This document shows, piece by piece, positions 17,192 through 25,528 of a stretch of DNA of 60,146 bases. Under the pieces are notes generated by a model that was not told the origin of the DNA, ran no database searches, and was given only the letters and a program-made list of their open reading frames with translations. Position 1 is the first letter of the stretch, and every line of letters begins with the position of its first letter. The DNA is from Calothrix anomala FACHB-343 (lineage in GTDB: Bacteria; Cyanobacteriota; Cyanobacteriia; Cyanobacteriales; Nostocaceae): assembly GCF_014696435.1 (NCBI RefSeq), contig NZ_JACJQG010000060.1:1-60146 (forward strand), written 5' to 3'. The position numbers and the translations under genes were made by a program.

Positions 17192-18631
17192 TTACCCCAC
17201 CAGTTCTTTTTGCTGTTGATAGCGGTTTTTAAACTGCCTTTGGCGTTGATTATGATCCACAATCGCGTCAGGATAACCAACAGCACGACGTTCTAAAGGC
17301 GTGATTTTACCTGTTACTAAATATTCCGTATCTAGAGAACGCAATTCTGGTATCCATTGACGAATATATTCACCATCGGCATCGAATTTTTGTGCTTGAC
17401 TGGCTGGGTTAAAAATTCGCAATGGTTTCGGGTCCATACCGCTAGAAGTACTCCATTGCCAACCACCATTATTAGCAGATAAATCGCCATCAATTAGCCG
17501 TTGCATAAAATATTTCTCGCCCAATTTTGGACTAATTAATAAGTCTTTGGTGAGAAAACTAGCAACAATCATGCGACAACGGTTATGCATCCAGCCAATC
17601 TCATTCATTTGTCGCATAGCTGCATCAACAATGGGGTAGCCTGTTCTACCTTCGCACCATGCTTGAAAATGTTCTTCGTTATCATCCCAAGGGAAATTTT
17701 TAAAAGTGTTGCGATATGCACCATCGGCTAATTCTGGGAAATGATACATAGCATGTTGATAAAATTCTCGCCATGCTAATTCCTGTTGCCAAGTGCGGAT
17801 ATTAACTTCGGTTTCTTCGCTGCGGCTATTTTCTAATGCTTCTAGGGTAGCTTGCCAAACGGCGCGAATCCCAATAGCACCAAATTTGAAAGCTGCACTC
17901 AGTTGAGATGTACCCTCAATGGCGGGAAAGTTGCGTTGTTCTTGATACTCATTGATAGCAGCATGGGTAAATTCCTCTAGCCGTTTTTGCGCTGCGGCTT
18001 CTCCTGGAGGAAGAATTAAGCCACCATCCCAGTTAAATCCTAAATCTTTCGCTGTGGGTAATGCGATCGCGCCTGCTTGTTTCGCTATTTCTTGTTGTTC
18101 TGGTGTTAAACCTGCGACATCATGCAGAGTTTCTACTGGTTTGGCTTTGGGTTTACTAATCCAATTTTTCCAGAAAGGCGTGTAAACAGTGTAAGCAGCA
18201 TTACCACCTGTAAATATTTCTTCTGGTGTATGCAGAATTTGATCCCAATTTTTTTCTAAAAATCCTATACCTTTTTCTTTAAGAGCATCAATTATATTGC
18301 GATCGCGTTCTTGAGAATAAGGTTCTACATCCCAGTTCCAAAATACAGCTTTGACATTCAACGCCGCAGCTAGCCGAGGAATGGCTTTTACAGGATTATC
18401 TCGCAAAATTAACAGTTGACTACCTACTTGCGCATATCGCTGTTGTAAAGCTTGCAAACAGCCAATCATATAAGTTACACGCACAGGTGCAACATCATCC
18501 CCTTCCAGAATATTCGGATCGAGACAAAATACCCCCACTACCTGAGAACTTTGTTGCCGCGCCGCCGCTAATCCTGTGTTATCAGCAATTCGTAAATCCC
18601 GACGATGCCAAAATAAAATTAAATCAGACAT
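17192..18631 (-). CDS. phrB: Deoxyribodipyrimidine photolyase
   Basis: Light-driven repair of cyclobutane pyrimidine dimers using reduced FAD plus an antenna chromophore. The N-terminal alpha/beta antenna domain starts [15 protein letters not shown]. The C-terminal FAD domain contains [27 protein letters not shown] and the signature [17 protein letters not shown]. Length 479 aa matches class I CPD photolyases of the Synechococcus (8-HDF antenna) type; the antenna type itself is an inference. Single gene. Confidence 0.95.
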   Translation of the reverse strand: MSDLILFWHRRDLRIADNTGLAAARQQSSQVVGVFCLDPNILEGDDVAPVRVTYMIGCLQALQQRYAQVGSQLLILRDNPVKAIPRLAAALNVKAVFWNWDVEPYSQERDRNIIDALKEKGIGFLEKNWDQILHTPEEIFTGGNAAYTVYTPFWKNWISKPKAKPVETLHDVAGLTPEQQEIAKQAGAIALPTAKDLGFNWDGGLILPPGEAAAQKRLEEFTHAAINEYQEQRNFPAIEGTSQLSAAFKFGAIGIRAVWQATLEALENSRSEETEVNIRTWQQELAWREFYQHAMYHFPELADGAYRNTFKNFPWDDNEEHFQAWCEGRTGYPIVDAAMRQMNEIGWMHNRCRMIVASFLTKDLLISPKLGEKYFMQRLIDGDLSANNGGWQWSTSSGMDPKPLRIFNPASQAQKFDADGEYIRQWIPELRSLDTEYLVTGKITPLERRAVGYPDAIVDHNQRQRQFKNRYQQQKELVG

Positions 18632-18833
18632 TATCTACTCACAATAGTTCGCCCGTACTAGTTTAGATTCTAATGTACCCTTAAGCATCAATCTAGCGGT
18701 AAATTTCTTGGCACGGGAAGGGAAGGGAGACAAATAATTCAAAATTCAAAATTCAAAATTCAAAATTCGCGCATTAAGAATTCTATTTGCCCAATGCCCA
18801 ATGCCCCATGCCCAATGCCCCATGCCCAATTCC
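18632..18833. repeat. Heptamer arrays upstream of photolyase
   Basis: An AATTCAA array (18736-18768) is followed by a mixed TGCCCAA/TGCCCCA array (about 18790-18833). A 114-codon open frame that begins inside the second array is not credible as a gene. Confidence 0.8.
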
Positions 18834-18914
18834 CATTTTCCAGCTAGATTTTTGCATTAACCTGGAGTTTTTTCCGGAACCAGTCAAAATCAACCTGTAT
18901 ACCCTTATATACAG

Positions 18915-19012
18915 AACGATTTATACCGAAACTGGGGCATACAACTATGAAGCCCCCATATATTACTTCTATCTCAAAACCGCTCTCAAGTTAATTTGGG
19001 CGGTTTTTGTTT
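18915..19012 (+). ncRNA. Candidate small RNA with intrinsic terminator
   Basis: Between two minus-strand genes there is a plus-strand intrinsic terminator: AAAACCGCTC (18976-18985) pairs with GGGCGGTTTT (18998-19007) and runs into five T. Upstream, GGGGC (18934-18938) pairs with GCCCC (18952-18956). A -10-like TTATAC is at 18921-18926. A 20-bp palindrome, CTGTATA-6-TATACAG (18895-18914), would overlap the -35 region. No plus-strand protein gene needs this terminator. A transcript of about 80 nt is predicted. It does not match a small RNA I know. Confidence 0.35.
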
Positions 19013-19170
19013 ATCTGAGAAGTTCCGTATCTAACAGTGATTTTGTTAATTCGATTGTCAGTTTCATAATTGCTTTACAGATAAGTTGTTATGCGGTTGA
19101 AAAATCAATATGCTTATGTCACTTGAATTAGTAATTAGGTTGGTGCAATTAAAGATAACTGGGGAAGTTT

Positions 19171-19254
19171 GTCAATAGTCAATAGTCAATAGTCAATAGT
19201 CAATAGTCAGTAATCTTCCTTGTCCCCCTTGTCCCCCTTGTCCCCTTTGTCCCC
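19171..19254. repeat. (GTCAATA)n and (CTTGTCCCC)n arrays
   Basis: Five and a half GTCAATA heptamers (19171-19209) are followed by four CTTGTCCCC-type units (about 19218-19254). They lie directly after the 3' end of rtcA. Confidence 0.85.
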
Positions 19255-19278
19255 TATAAAATATATCTGCTACTAATT

Positions 19279-20325
19279 TTATACAGGTGCGATCGCAATT
19301 ATTTTCTCGGTTTCATCCACTGTAATCTTGGCTATACCAAAGCGTTCAATAATCGCCGCATTGGTGGTTAAATGACTGCTAATCTCTGAGGCGCGGTACT
19401 GACTAGCGCCAGATGCTAAAGTAGCGGGTAACAATAATTGATCTGCTAAATGTTCGTCAACTGGTGCGCCTGTGTGATGAAAATGTAATAATTGCCGACA
19501 TGCAATATCTGCAACTTTCTCAGCAGGTAAGCGCAAACGTCCAAAACCACCAAATCCCGTTAAGCTATTTTTATACTCAGCAGTTAAAAATACACCTGCC
19601 CCTGGTGCAATTCCCTTTTCCCGCAAAGCTTCGATAGCAGGTTTTAATCCCGCTTGACGCAATAAATTTTCTGTACGATTCGCCATCCGTTGCGCAATGT
19701 GGGAAGCTAATTCTGTCACCACAGCTAGTCCCCGTACTTGGTGTAAGCTACCCCGTTCTAGTAACGTAATACCTTTAATTGTCCCACCACCATTGACCTT
19801 AATCTGCATTTCGCCCCCGCCTTGCGGATACCAACCCCAAGCGCGTAACTTTGCTGTCGCCTTAACTCCCATGCGGCGCAACATTGGTAAATACACTTGC
19901 TCAATGTATGTCATTGTCGGACTAAAAGGTACATGAGTGCCGCCTTTTAAAATCACTTGGGATTCCCCTGCTGTTAAAGCTAGAGGTAAAAGTACAGTCT
20001 GCAAAACCAAAGTCATCGCCCCAGCAGAACCACCTTGTTGTGCTTCTGTGACATCAAAAGTATATTGTCCTGGTTGCACTGCGCTACTGGGAATAAATTC
20101 CAACCGCATTGAACCTAAGGTATCGCCCCGGAGTTGCGCCTGACAGATTTTCGCCGCCGCCCGAACTGCTGTGAGGTGTTGGGCGGCTAATCCCGGCCTT
20201 TTACGTTTAGCGCGAATACCTGCAATAGTTATCGCTTCGCCAGTGATAGCGGCTAAACTCAAGGAGGTACGCAGAACTTGTCCACCTCCTTCTCCGTAGG
20301 AACCGTCAATTTCAATCATGGGCAA
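19279..20325 (-). CDS. rtcA: RNA 3'-terminal phosphate cyclase
   Basis: Converts RNA 3'-phosphate ends to 2',3'-cyclic phosphates with ATP. The diagnostic N-terminus IDGSYGEGGGQVLRTSLSLA (residues 5-24) is intact, and the length of 348 aa is normal. GGTHVPFSPTMTYIE and a C-terminal EKIIAIAP block also fit. No rtcB ligase or rtcR regulator is nearby, unlike the E. coli operon. The gene stands alone; upstream DNA (20326-20577) contains a GTAGGTTAGG-type repeat fragment and a HIP1 site. Confidence 0.95.
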   Translation of the reverse strand: MPMIEIDGSYGEGGGQVLRTSLSLAAITGEAITIAGIRAKRKRPGLAAQHLTAVRAAAKICQAQLRGDTLGSMRLEFIPSSAVQPGQYTFDVTEAQQGGSAGAMTLVLQTVLLPLALTAGESQVILKGGTHVPFSPTMTYIEQVYLPMLRRMGVKATAKLRAWGWYPQGGGEMQIKVNGGGTIKGITLLERGSLHQVRGLAVVTELASHIAQRMANRTENLLRQAGLKPAIEALREKGIAPGAGVFLTAEYKNSLTGFGGFGRLRLPAEKVADIACRQLLHFHHTGAPVDEHLADQLLLPATLASGASQYRASEISSHLTTNAAIIERFGIAKITVDETEKIIAIAPV

Positions 20326-20577
20326 TAGATGATTTTGAACCTTTGATTATAGCGGTTTACACTGGAGTGCAATACAAATTTTTCATTTTTCGGCAACTGT
20401 GTAGGTTAGGTTTAGTTCCTCAACCCAACAATGAGCAATATTTGTGAGATTATTGCGATCGCACATCATACCAGAGAAAATTTTACTCAAGCGCTAACGC
20501 ACAGCAGGTTAAAAATCGCAACTAGAAAGCTGTGAAGCGAGATAATAGAGCAAGCAACTAGAATTAACCGTGAAGCG

Positions 20578-20910
20578 ATGCAATTAGAAGATTATTTTGA
20601 CTTTATCTCTGCCGATGATATTCGCTTGAAAGGACACCGCATCGGCATTGACAATATACTTGAGTATTATTTAGAAGGATATACACCCGAAGAGATTATT
20701 GCAAATCTACCCACTCTGACTTTAGAGCAAATTCACGCTACTATTACGTTTTACCTTCATAATCGCGCACAAATTGACGCTTATCTTTTACGTTTAGCAT
20801 CATGGCGCGAGCAGCGTTATCAAGAATCTATTGCTAATCCTTCAGCATTAGTGCAACGTCTGAGAACATTAAAATCTCAAAAAACAGAACAGCAGGTAGG
20901 CGCTTTGTGA
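20578..20910 (+). CDS. DUF433 family antitoxin-like protein
   Basis: 110 aa with a DUF433 helix-turn-helix-like domain: RIGIDNILEYYLEGYTPEEI followed by LTLEQIHATITFYLHN. DUF433 proteins usually precede DUF5615 PIN-like toxins and act as the antitoxin. Here the next frame begins as an overlapping GTG at 20907 and starts like DUF5615, but is truncated. Confidence 0.8.
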   Translation: MQLEDYFDFISADDIRLKGHRIGIDNILEYYLEGYTPEEIIANLPTLTLEQIHATITFYLHNRAQIDAYLLRLASWREQRYQESIANPSALVQRLRTLKSQKTEQQVGAL

Positions 20911-21068
20911 AGGTTCGCTTTTTACTCGATGAAAATTTGTCACCCCGGTTAAAAGTAGCAGTTCTGCGGTTAAATCCTGCTATAGATATTGTGCGTGTAG
21001 GTTGGGGATTTGCGATCGCACAACAAACAACGGAGAATATAAAAACAGCGATCGCACTTATTCAATAA
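20907..21068 (+). pseudogene. Truncated DUF5615 PIN-like toxin
   Basis: A GTG overlapping the antitoxin stop opens a frame of 53 codons. Its first 31 residues (KVRFLLDENLSPRLKVAVLR, then LNPAIDIVRVG) are the normal DUF5615 N-terminus with the catalytic DEN. The sequence then changes to GWGFAIAQQTTEN, translated from the first unit of an 84-bp tandem repeat, and stops. The remaining two thirds of the toxin, with the other acidic residues, is missing. It is most likely inactive, leaving an orphan antitoxin. Confidence 0.7.
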
Positions 21069-21345
21069 AATGAAACTGGTGTAAGCTGGGGATTGGCGAT
21101 CGCACACCAAACAACGGAAAATATAAAAACAGCGATCGCACTTATTCAATAAAATGAAACTGGTATAAGCTGCGGATTTGCGATCGCACACCAAACAACG
21201 GAGAATATAAAAATAGCGATCGCACTAATTCAATCAAAAACCTGAACCTGTGTAGGTTGGGTTGAGGAACGAAACCCAACATTAACCGATATTTATCAAG
21301 CGATCGCGATCGCACACCAAACAACCGAGAATATTACAGCTATTT
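20995..21345. repeat. 84-bp tandem repeat with paired HIP1 sites
   Basis: Unit 1 (20995-21078) and unit 2 (21079-21162) are 84 bp each. Unit 3 (21163 to about 21249) is slightly divergent, and a partial fourth (about 21301-21345) follows a GTAGGTTGGG-type insertion. Each full unit contains two GCGATCGC or GCGATCGCA sites. Unit 1 overlaps the broken toxin frame. Confidence 0.8.
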
Positions 21346-21456
21346 TCAGGTAAATAGACCACACTGTAGGGGCACGGCATCGATAATCTTTTGGTACATA
21401 CAATAATTTTACTGGTGCCGTGCCCCTACGACAGATGTGGTTCAAATAGGTGAAAA
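21343..21456. repeat. 114-bp hairpin element, copy 2 (loop inverted relative to arms)
   Basis: Stem GTAGGGGCACGGC (21366-21378) and its complement (21417-21429) enclose a 38-nt loop. Relative to copy 1 (6002-6116) the outer arms are reverse-complemented, but the loop reads in the same direction with one mismatch. Confidence 0.75.
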
Positions 21457-21510
21457 CTGGTGAAAAACAGCGAGCGCTTTCATAACTCCATCATTCCACC
21501 TCAGAACATC

Positions 21511-21699
21511 AAACTTCGAGCTAAAAACAGGAACGTTCTCATTTGGAACATGAAACTTCGAGTTCCAAACAGGAAACTTCGAGCTAAAAACAGGAACGTT
21601 CTCATTTGGAACATGAAACTTCGAGTTCAGAACATGAAACTTCAAGCTAAAAACAGGAACGTTCTCGTTGGTAACAGGAAACTTCGAGTTCAGAAGACG
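21511..21699. repeat. Nine 21-bp tandem units
   Basis: Units of two types alternate: AAACTTCGAGCTAAAAACAG(G) and AACGTTCTCATTTGGAACAT(G). The order is A B A A B A A B A, with a higher-order period of 63 bp. Because 21 is a multiple of 3, frames stay open on both strands (21460-21741 plus, 21442-21645 minus), giving heptapeptide repeats such as KLRAKNR/NVLIWNM. There is no ribosome site or other sign of a real gene, so it is recorded as a repeat. Confidence 0.75.
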
Positions 21700-21745
21700 G
21701 AAATTGGAGATAAAAGCTTGAATAATAAAGATAAGAACTAAAATT

Positions 21746-23779
21746 TTACTGTTCTGAGTAGAATTGAGCGCGAAGAAATGCTAAATTTTTACGCACAATA
21801 ACAGCAAGGGGATGATCTAGCGCTAACCGATGATCCAAAATTTCCAAAGCTTGCACATACAGGAGTTCAGCTTGGCTGTGTTTTCCTTGGGAACGGTAAA
21901 GTTCCGCCAGATTGTTAAGGCTAGTTGCAACATTTGGATGTTCCTCACCCAGTAAGCATCGCCTTAGTTCTAAGGCTTGCACATACAGGGGTTCAGCTTG
22001 GCTGTATTTTCCTTGAGAACGGTAGAGTGACGCTAGATTGTTGAGGCTAGACGCAACATCTGGATGTTTCTCACCCAGCAAGCGTCGCCTTAGTTCTAAA
22101 GCTTGCACATACAGGGGTTCAGCTTGATTGTATTTTCCTTGGGAACGGTAGAGTGACGCCAGATTGTTGAGGCTAGTTGCATAATCTGGATGTTCTTCAT
22201 CCAACAAGCGTCGCGTTAGTTCTAAAGCTTGCAGGTAAAGGGGTTCAGCTTGACTGTATTTTCCTTGGGAACGGTAGAGTGACGCCAGATTGTTGAGACT
22301 TTGTGCAAAATCTGGATGTTCTTCACCCAGCAAGCGTCGCCATAGTTCTAAAGCTTGCAGGTACAGAGGTTCAGCTTGGCTGTATTTACCTTGGGAATCG
22401 TAGAGTGACGCCAGATTGTTGAGGCTAGTTGCAACAAGTCGATGTTCTTCACCCAAACGTCTTTTTGTAACTTCTAGACACTGCTCAAACCAAGGTGCTG
22501 CTTGATCATACAATCCCTGACCAGTGTAAAATTTAGCGTTACCGAAGAAAGGCGAAATTAAATCATCATCACTGACATATTGAATGAGATTGTTTGCGAC
22601 TTCAGCTATATGAGGTATAACGGGGGCGAAATTGTTAATTTGCTCAAAAGTAGGGGTTTGAGGAATATCTTTGGCAACTGCTACCATTACTCTACAAAAA
22701 TAATGCTTAAATTCCTCTGCTTTATCTAAACCTGTCAACTTATATTGAAAAAACTCCCGCAGCAGGGGATGTAGTTGATAGATTCCCTCACCTTTGCGCT
22801 GAAGTAAATGCAAATTCAACAATTTATCATCTCTAATTTCTTCTAAATCTTCCCCGTCTTCCTCTGGTAAACACTGTTCCACCAAATTCCAAGGTATAGG
22901 CGCGGCTGCAAATAAACTCAATAAACACCCCAGTAGGGGCGGGGTAACCCCGCCCCTACAAGGCGCGTCTTCTAATTCTTGCCAACTCAACTCAAAAGCT
23001 TCTAACACACCCCGTTGTTCTCTCATGTCGGGTTCTGGTTTATTAAGCGCAGGTTGTTCTAGTCGCTTTTTCTCCAACCGTCGCCGCATTTCCGCGAAAG
23101 ATAAATCTGGTTTCCGCGCCAAATACCGCCCCACCAACTCCAAACCCAAAGGTAAATATCCCAGCCACTCACATAACTGTAATCCTACCTGGGGGTTGCG
23201 TTGATTTTCCCGTTCAAACCTTTCTTTCCCAAGAATAGACTTTAATAATTCCAGCGCCGCCTCTGGTTGCAGTACATCTAAAGATAATGTTGCTATACGC
23301 CCCAACTGCTGACGGCTAGTCATCAGTACTTTAAACCGAGAAGATAAAGACGTAAAGTAAGGTTTCACTTCCCGATAATCAGCAATATCATCCAAAACCA
23401 GCAGCACTTCACCCTCACGCCAATTGCGAAAGCAATATTGTACTTGGGCGGAGAAATCTAAATCTTCGGGCGGGTTTAAATCAAGCTGAATTCTCGCAAA
23501 CTGGACAATTTGCACACCAATATCCCCAGATTTTGGCAATAACCAGCAAATTCCCCCCTGATAACTGTCGCGCTGCTGGATTGCATATTGCAACGCCAAT
23601 TCTGTTTTCCCTACACCACCCATCCCCGCAATAGCCGCAATGGCTACTTGTTGATTTTGCTGCAAAAGTTCGTGGAGTGTTTGCAATTCTTCCCCACGCC
23701 CAATAAATTCCCCTACCCCACTCAGGGGTAAATTTTGCGGTATTTCACTTTGGGAATGAGACTTTACCTGTTTCCCCAC
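21746..23779 (-). CDS. NB-ARC (STAND) ATPase with TPR repeats, possibly a split gene
   Basis: NLR-like signalling ATPase of 677 aa. P-loop GMGGVGKT is at 52-59 and Walker B VLLVLDD at 125-131; GxP-type motifs (YLPLGLELV) and a winged-helix region follow. At least five kinesin-light-chain-type 42-residue TPRs (SLNNLASLYRSQGKYSQAEP pattern) fill about residues 430-660. Such proteins act as sensors, some in phage defence. The GTG start has no ribosome site. The same frame continues upstream through four codons and one TGA into the adjacent 145-aa frame, so both may be parts of one protein. A 27-bp palindromic repeat (22933-22959) is inserted in frame in the region between NB-ARC and TPR. Confidence 0.85.
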   Translation of the reverse strand: MGKQVKSHSQSEIPQNLPLSGVGEFIGRGEELQTLHELLQQNQQVAIAAIAGMGGVGKTELALQYAIQQRDSYQGGICWLLPKSGDIGVQIVQFARIQLDLNPPEDLDFSAQVQYCFRNWREGEVLLVLDDIADYREVKPYFTSLSSRFKVLMTSRQQLGRIATLSLDVLQPEAALELLKSILGKERFERENQRNPQVGLQLCEWLGYLPLGLELVGRYLARKPDLSFAEMRRRLEKKRLEQPALNKPEPDMREQRGVLEAFELSWQELEDAPCRGGVTPPLLGCLLSLFAAAPIPWNLVEQCLPEEDGEDLEEIRDDKLLNLHLLQRKGEGIYQLHPLLREFFQYKLTGLDKAEEFKHYFCRVMVAVAKDIPQTPTFEQINNFAPVIPHIAEVANNLIQYVSDDDLISPFFGNAKFYTGQGLYDQAAPWFEQCLEVTKRRLGEEHRLVATSLNNLASLYDSQGKYSQAEPLYLQALELWRRLLGEEHPDFAQSLNNLASLYRSQGKYSQAEPLYLQALELTRRLLDEEHPDYATSLNNLASLYRSQGKYNQAEPLYVQALELRRRLLGEKHPDVASSLNNLASLYRSQGKYSQAEPLYVQALELRRCLLGEEHPNVATSLNNLAELYRSQGKHSQAELLYVQALEILDHRLALDHPLAVIVRKNLAFLRAQFYSEQ
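22933..22959. repeat. Palindromic 27-bp repeat inside a coding region
   Basis: A hairpin with 13-bp arms (GTAGGGGCGGGGT and its complement) lies inside the NB-ARC/TPR gene. Its length is nine codons, so the frame is kept; it encodes roughly PCRGGVTPP. The same kind of palindrome is normally intergenic in cyanobacteria. Confidence 0.8.
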
Positions 23780-23791
23780 AGGCGGCTCTAG

Positions 23792-24229
23792 TCAATCAGG
23801 AGAATTATGATAGTTAATAGTAATCGGGCTATTGTTTACCCCTTGAAAGATGGGTGCTTTACTCTCAATATTTTGATAACCCTCGCCACCGTTAACATTC
23901 TGGACATTCTTGCCTTCCACCTTAGCAATATTAATTTCTTGGTTAATTTCTGTCGCCAGGGTTTTCACTTCCTTGGCAAATTGCGGATCTTTGTCCATTT
24001 CTACTTGCAAATAAGCAGCAACCACATCTAAATCTTCCTTGGAACCTTGCAGTACTTTTACTAGCGCCGCTTCTGCTGTTGGTGTCCCCCGGAATTTTTG
24101 CACAATCTTTTGACGAAGCATCTCCAACTTCTGCAAAACACTTTCTGTAGCTTTTTCGATAGTGGTTTCAAAAGCTTTGGTAAAAACTAAAGTAGCGATT
24201 CCCGCCGCAGTTAGGGTTACAGGCTCCAT
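23792..24229 (-). CDS. N-terminal domain of the NB-ARC/TPR protein, separated by TGA
   Basis: 145 aa, helical, starting MEPVTLTAAGIATLVFTKAFE, an opening I recall from the N-terminus of many cyanobacterial NB-ARC/TPR proteins. Its C-terminal part (NVNGGEGYQNIESKAPIFQG) is glycine/asparagine-rich. It ends with TGA at 23792-23794, 12 nt before and in the same frame as the NB-ARC frame. It could be a separate small adaptor, or the amino-terminal effector-associated part of a gene interrupted by one nonsense codon. Confidence 0.6.
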   Translation of the reverse strand: MEPVTLTAAGIATLVFTKAFETTIEKATESVLQKLEMLRQKIVQKFRGTPTAEAALVKVLQGSKEDLDVVAAYLQVEMDKDPQFAKEVKTLATEINQEINIAKVEGKNVQNVNGGEGYQNIESKAPIFQGVNNSPITINYHNSPD

Positions 24230-24418
24230 ATTTTAGGCAAAAAATCCGAGATTATGCTGATGGAGATTGTAATCTAGCACAACTCATTTGCTAAAAATAA
24301 TCCAAATTTATTTATATTTGTCTTAGCATTTGGGTTTAATGGACTTTTACTCAACAATAAAATCTCACAAATACATTTGCTCAAGCCATACTATATCTAT
24401 TAACGCTAAAGTCATAAT

Positions 24419-24637
24419 ATGACTACCAACATCACAATCCCAATGCAAGCTGATAAATACCCTTTTGCGCAAGAACTGATTACTGACACGGAAGGTAATA
24501 TCCGCAAAGTAGTCATAGATTTTCATGATTATCTACGGTTGCTAGAAGCTATTGAGGATGAAGGACTCATCTTAGCAATGAAGACAGTAGAACAGGAAAT
24601 ACCTCTAAACATTGATGAAGCATTAGCACAACTATAA
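24419..24637 (+). CDS. Small antitoxin-like protein
   Basis: 72 aa, acidic, ending in a segment typical of small cyanobacterial antitoxins (FHDYLRLLEAIEDEGLILAM). The N-terminal half looks like a short strand-rich DNA-binding/dimer region (ITDTEGNIRKVVIDFHDY), reminiscent of Phd/YefM-type proteins. No toxin follows directly; the next two genes, 66 bp on, form their own pair. An orphan antitoxin or a third member of the locus is possible. The family assignment is tentative. Confidence 0.55.
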   Translation: MTTNITIPMQADKYPFAQELITDTEGNIRKVVIDFHDYLRLLEAIEDEGLILAMKTVEQEIPLNIDEALAQL

Positions 24638-24703
24638 ACATCTAATTTGAGTTCTAAAAAAACGCTAAAATGAACAATAAAGCAATACAGCGACAGATAA
24701 AAT

Positions 24704-24943
24704 ATGACTACTAAAGAATTATTAATGCAAGAAATAGAAAACTTACCACCAGAATTACTCACAGAAGCACTTAATTTAATTAGAGAAATCAAAGCCACTC
24801 ATACAGCAAAACATTCTCATACAAATAAATTACATGGTTCGACAGCTGAAGATTTACTAGAATTTGCCGGCACTTGGTCAGGTGATGATATTAAAGAATG
24901 TCTTCAGCTTGTACATGATACTCGACTGCCACTAGAATTTTAA
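24704..24943 (+). CDS. VapB-like antitoxin (DUF2281-like)
   Basis: 79 aa, with the N-terminal pattern TTKELLMQEIENLPPELLTE common to small antitoxins of PIN toxins, a basic middle, and a C-terminal toxin-binding tail (LLEFAGTWSGDDIKECL). The stop lies 2 bp before the PIN gene start, so the two are translationally coupled. The role is inferred from this arrangement. Confidence 0.7.
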   Translation: MTTKELLMQEIENLPPELLTEALNLIREIKATHTAKHSHTNKLHGSTAEDLLEFAGTWSGDDIKECLQLVHDTRLPLEF

Positions 24944-24945
24944 GC

Positions 24946-25389
24946 ATGTATTTACTTGACACAAATCATTGCAGTTATTTAATAGAAGGTGAAGCAAAAG
25001 TTGTCAATTACTTTCGGGAATTAGGAAAAGTGAGACTTGCAACCTGTGCCATTGTTGCAGGCGAACTCAGATTTATGGCTCAAAACTCCCAACAAAAAAC
25101 TGCAAACCTCATCAAAATTAGAGCATTTCTTAGCCGCATAGATATTTATCCAATTGATGATGAGACAGCAGAGATTTACGGAGATTTAAAGACTGACATT
25201 ATTAAAAAATTCGCACCCAAAGAAAAGAGTAAACGCCAAAAAACTCAACTACAAGAAATTGGTATAGGTGAAAACGATCTGTGGATTGCGGCTACAGCTT
25301 TACGCCATTCATTAATTCTCGTAACATCAGATAGTGATTTTCAAAGAATGCGTCAAGTCAGGGAATTTCCTGTAGAAAGTTGGATTTAA
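24946..25389 (+). CDS. PIN-domain toxin (VapC-like ribonuclease)
   Basis: 147 aa. The PIN acidic residues are recognisable: D5 in YLLDTNH, E40 in VAGELRF, D112 in ENDLWIAATAL and D130 in VTSDSDF. PIN toxins cut specific RNAs until bound by the cognate antitoxin. An insert around residues 83-107 (KKFAPKEKSKRQKTQ) is basic, as in many cyanobacterial VapC proteins. It is paired with the upstream 79-aa antitoxin. Confidence 0.88.
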   Translation: MYLLDTNHCSYLIEGEAKVVNYFRELGKVRLATCAIVAGELRFMAQNSQQKTANLIKIRAFLSRIDIYPIDDETAEIYGDLKTDIIKKFAPKEKSKRQKTQLQEIGIGENDLWIAATALRHSLILVTSDSDFQRMRQVREFPVESWI

Positions 25390-25439
25390 TTTATTTAATT
25401 TAGGAGTCGTGTAAAAATAAGTTGAACAATTTAATATTT

Positions 25440-25484
25440 GTAGTGCGGGCATCTTGCCCGCGCGAGCAAGATGCTCGCACTACT
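25440..25484. repeat. Inverted repeat, GTAGTGCGGGCATCTTGC type
   Basis: A hairpin with arms TAGTGCGGGCATCTTGC and GCAAGATGCTCGCACTA (one mismatch) lies between the toxin gene and the PaaK-like gene. It is a widespread cyanobacterial intergenic palindrome and may act as a terminator. Confidence 0.75.
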
Positions 25485-25528
25485 TATTTTTACTTGATGC
25501 CTTACTTAATTTAATTTGCTAATTACTC

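Noticed and set aside
18787-19131. 114-codon plus-strand frame
   Set aside because: It begins in a TGCCCCA heptamer array and runs through the candidate sRNA and its terminator; no domain, unusual composition.
20995-21345. CRISPR array
   Set aside because: The units are 84 bp and nearly identical throughout, with no repeat-spacer pattern; it is a simple tandem repeat.
21460-21741. Repeat-encoded 93-aa protein
   Set aside because: Built only of 21-bp repeats, open on both strands, without ribosome site.
22000-22450. DNA-level tandem repeats in the NB-ARC/TPR gene
   Set aside because: The 126-bp periodicity is the coding signature of 42-residue TPRs, not an independent repeat element.
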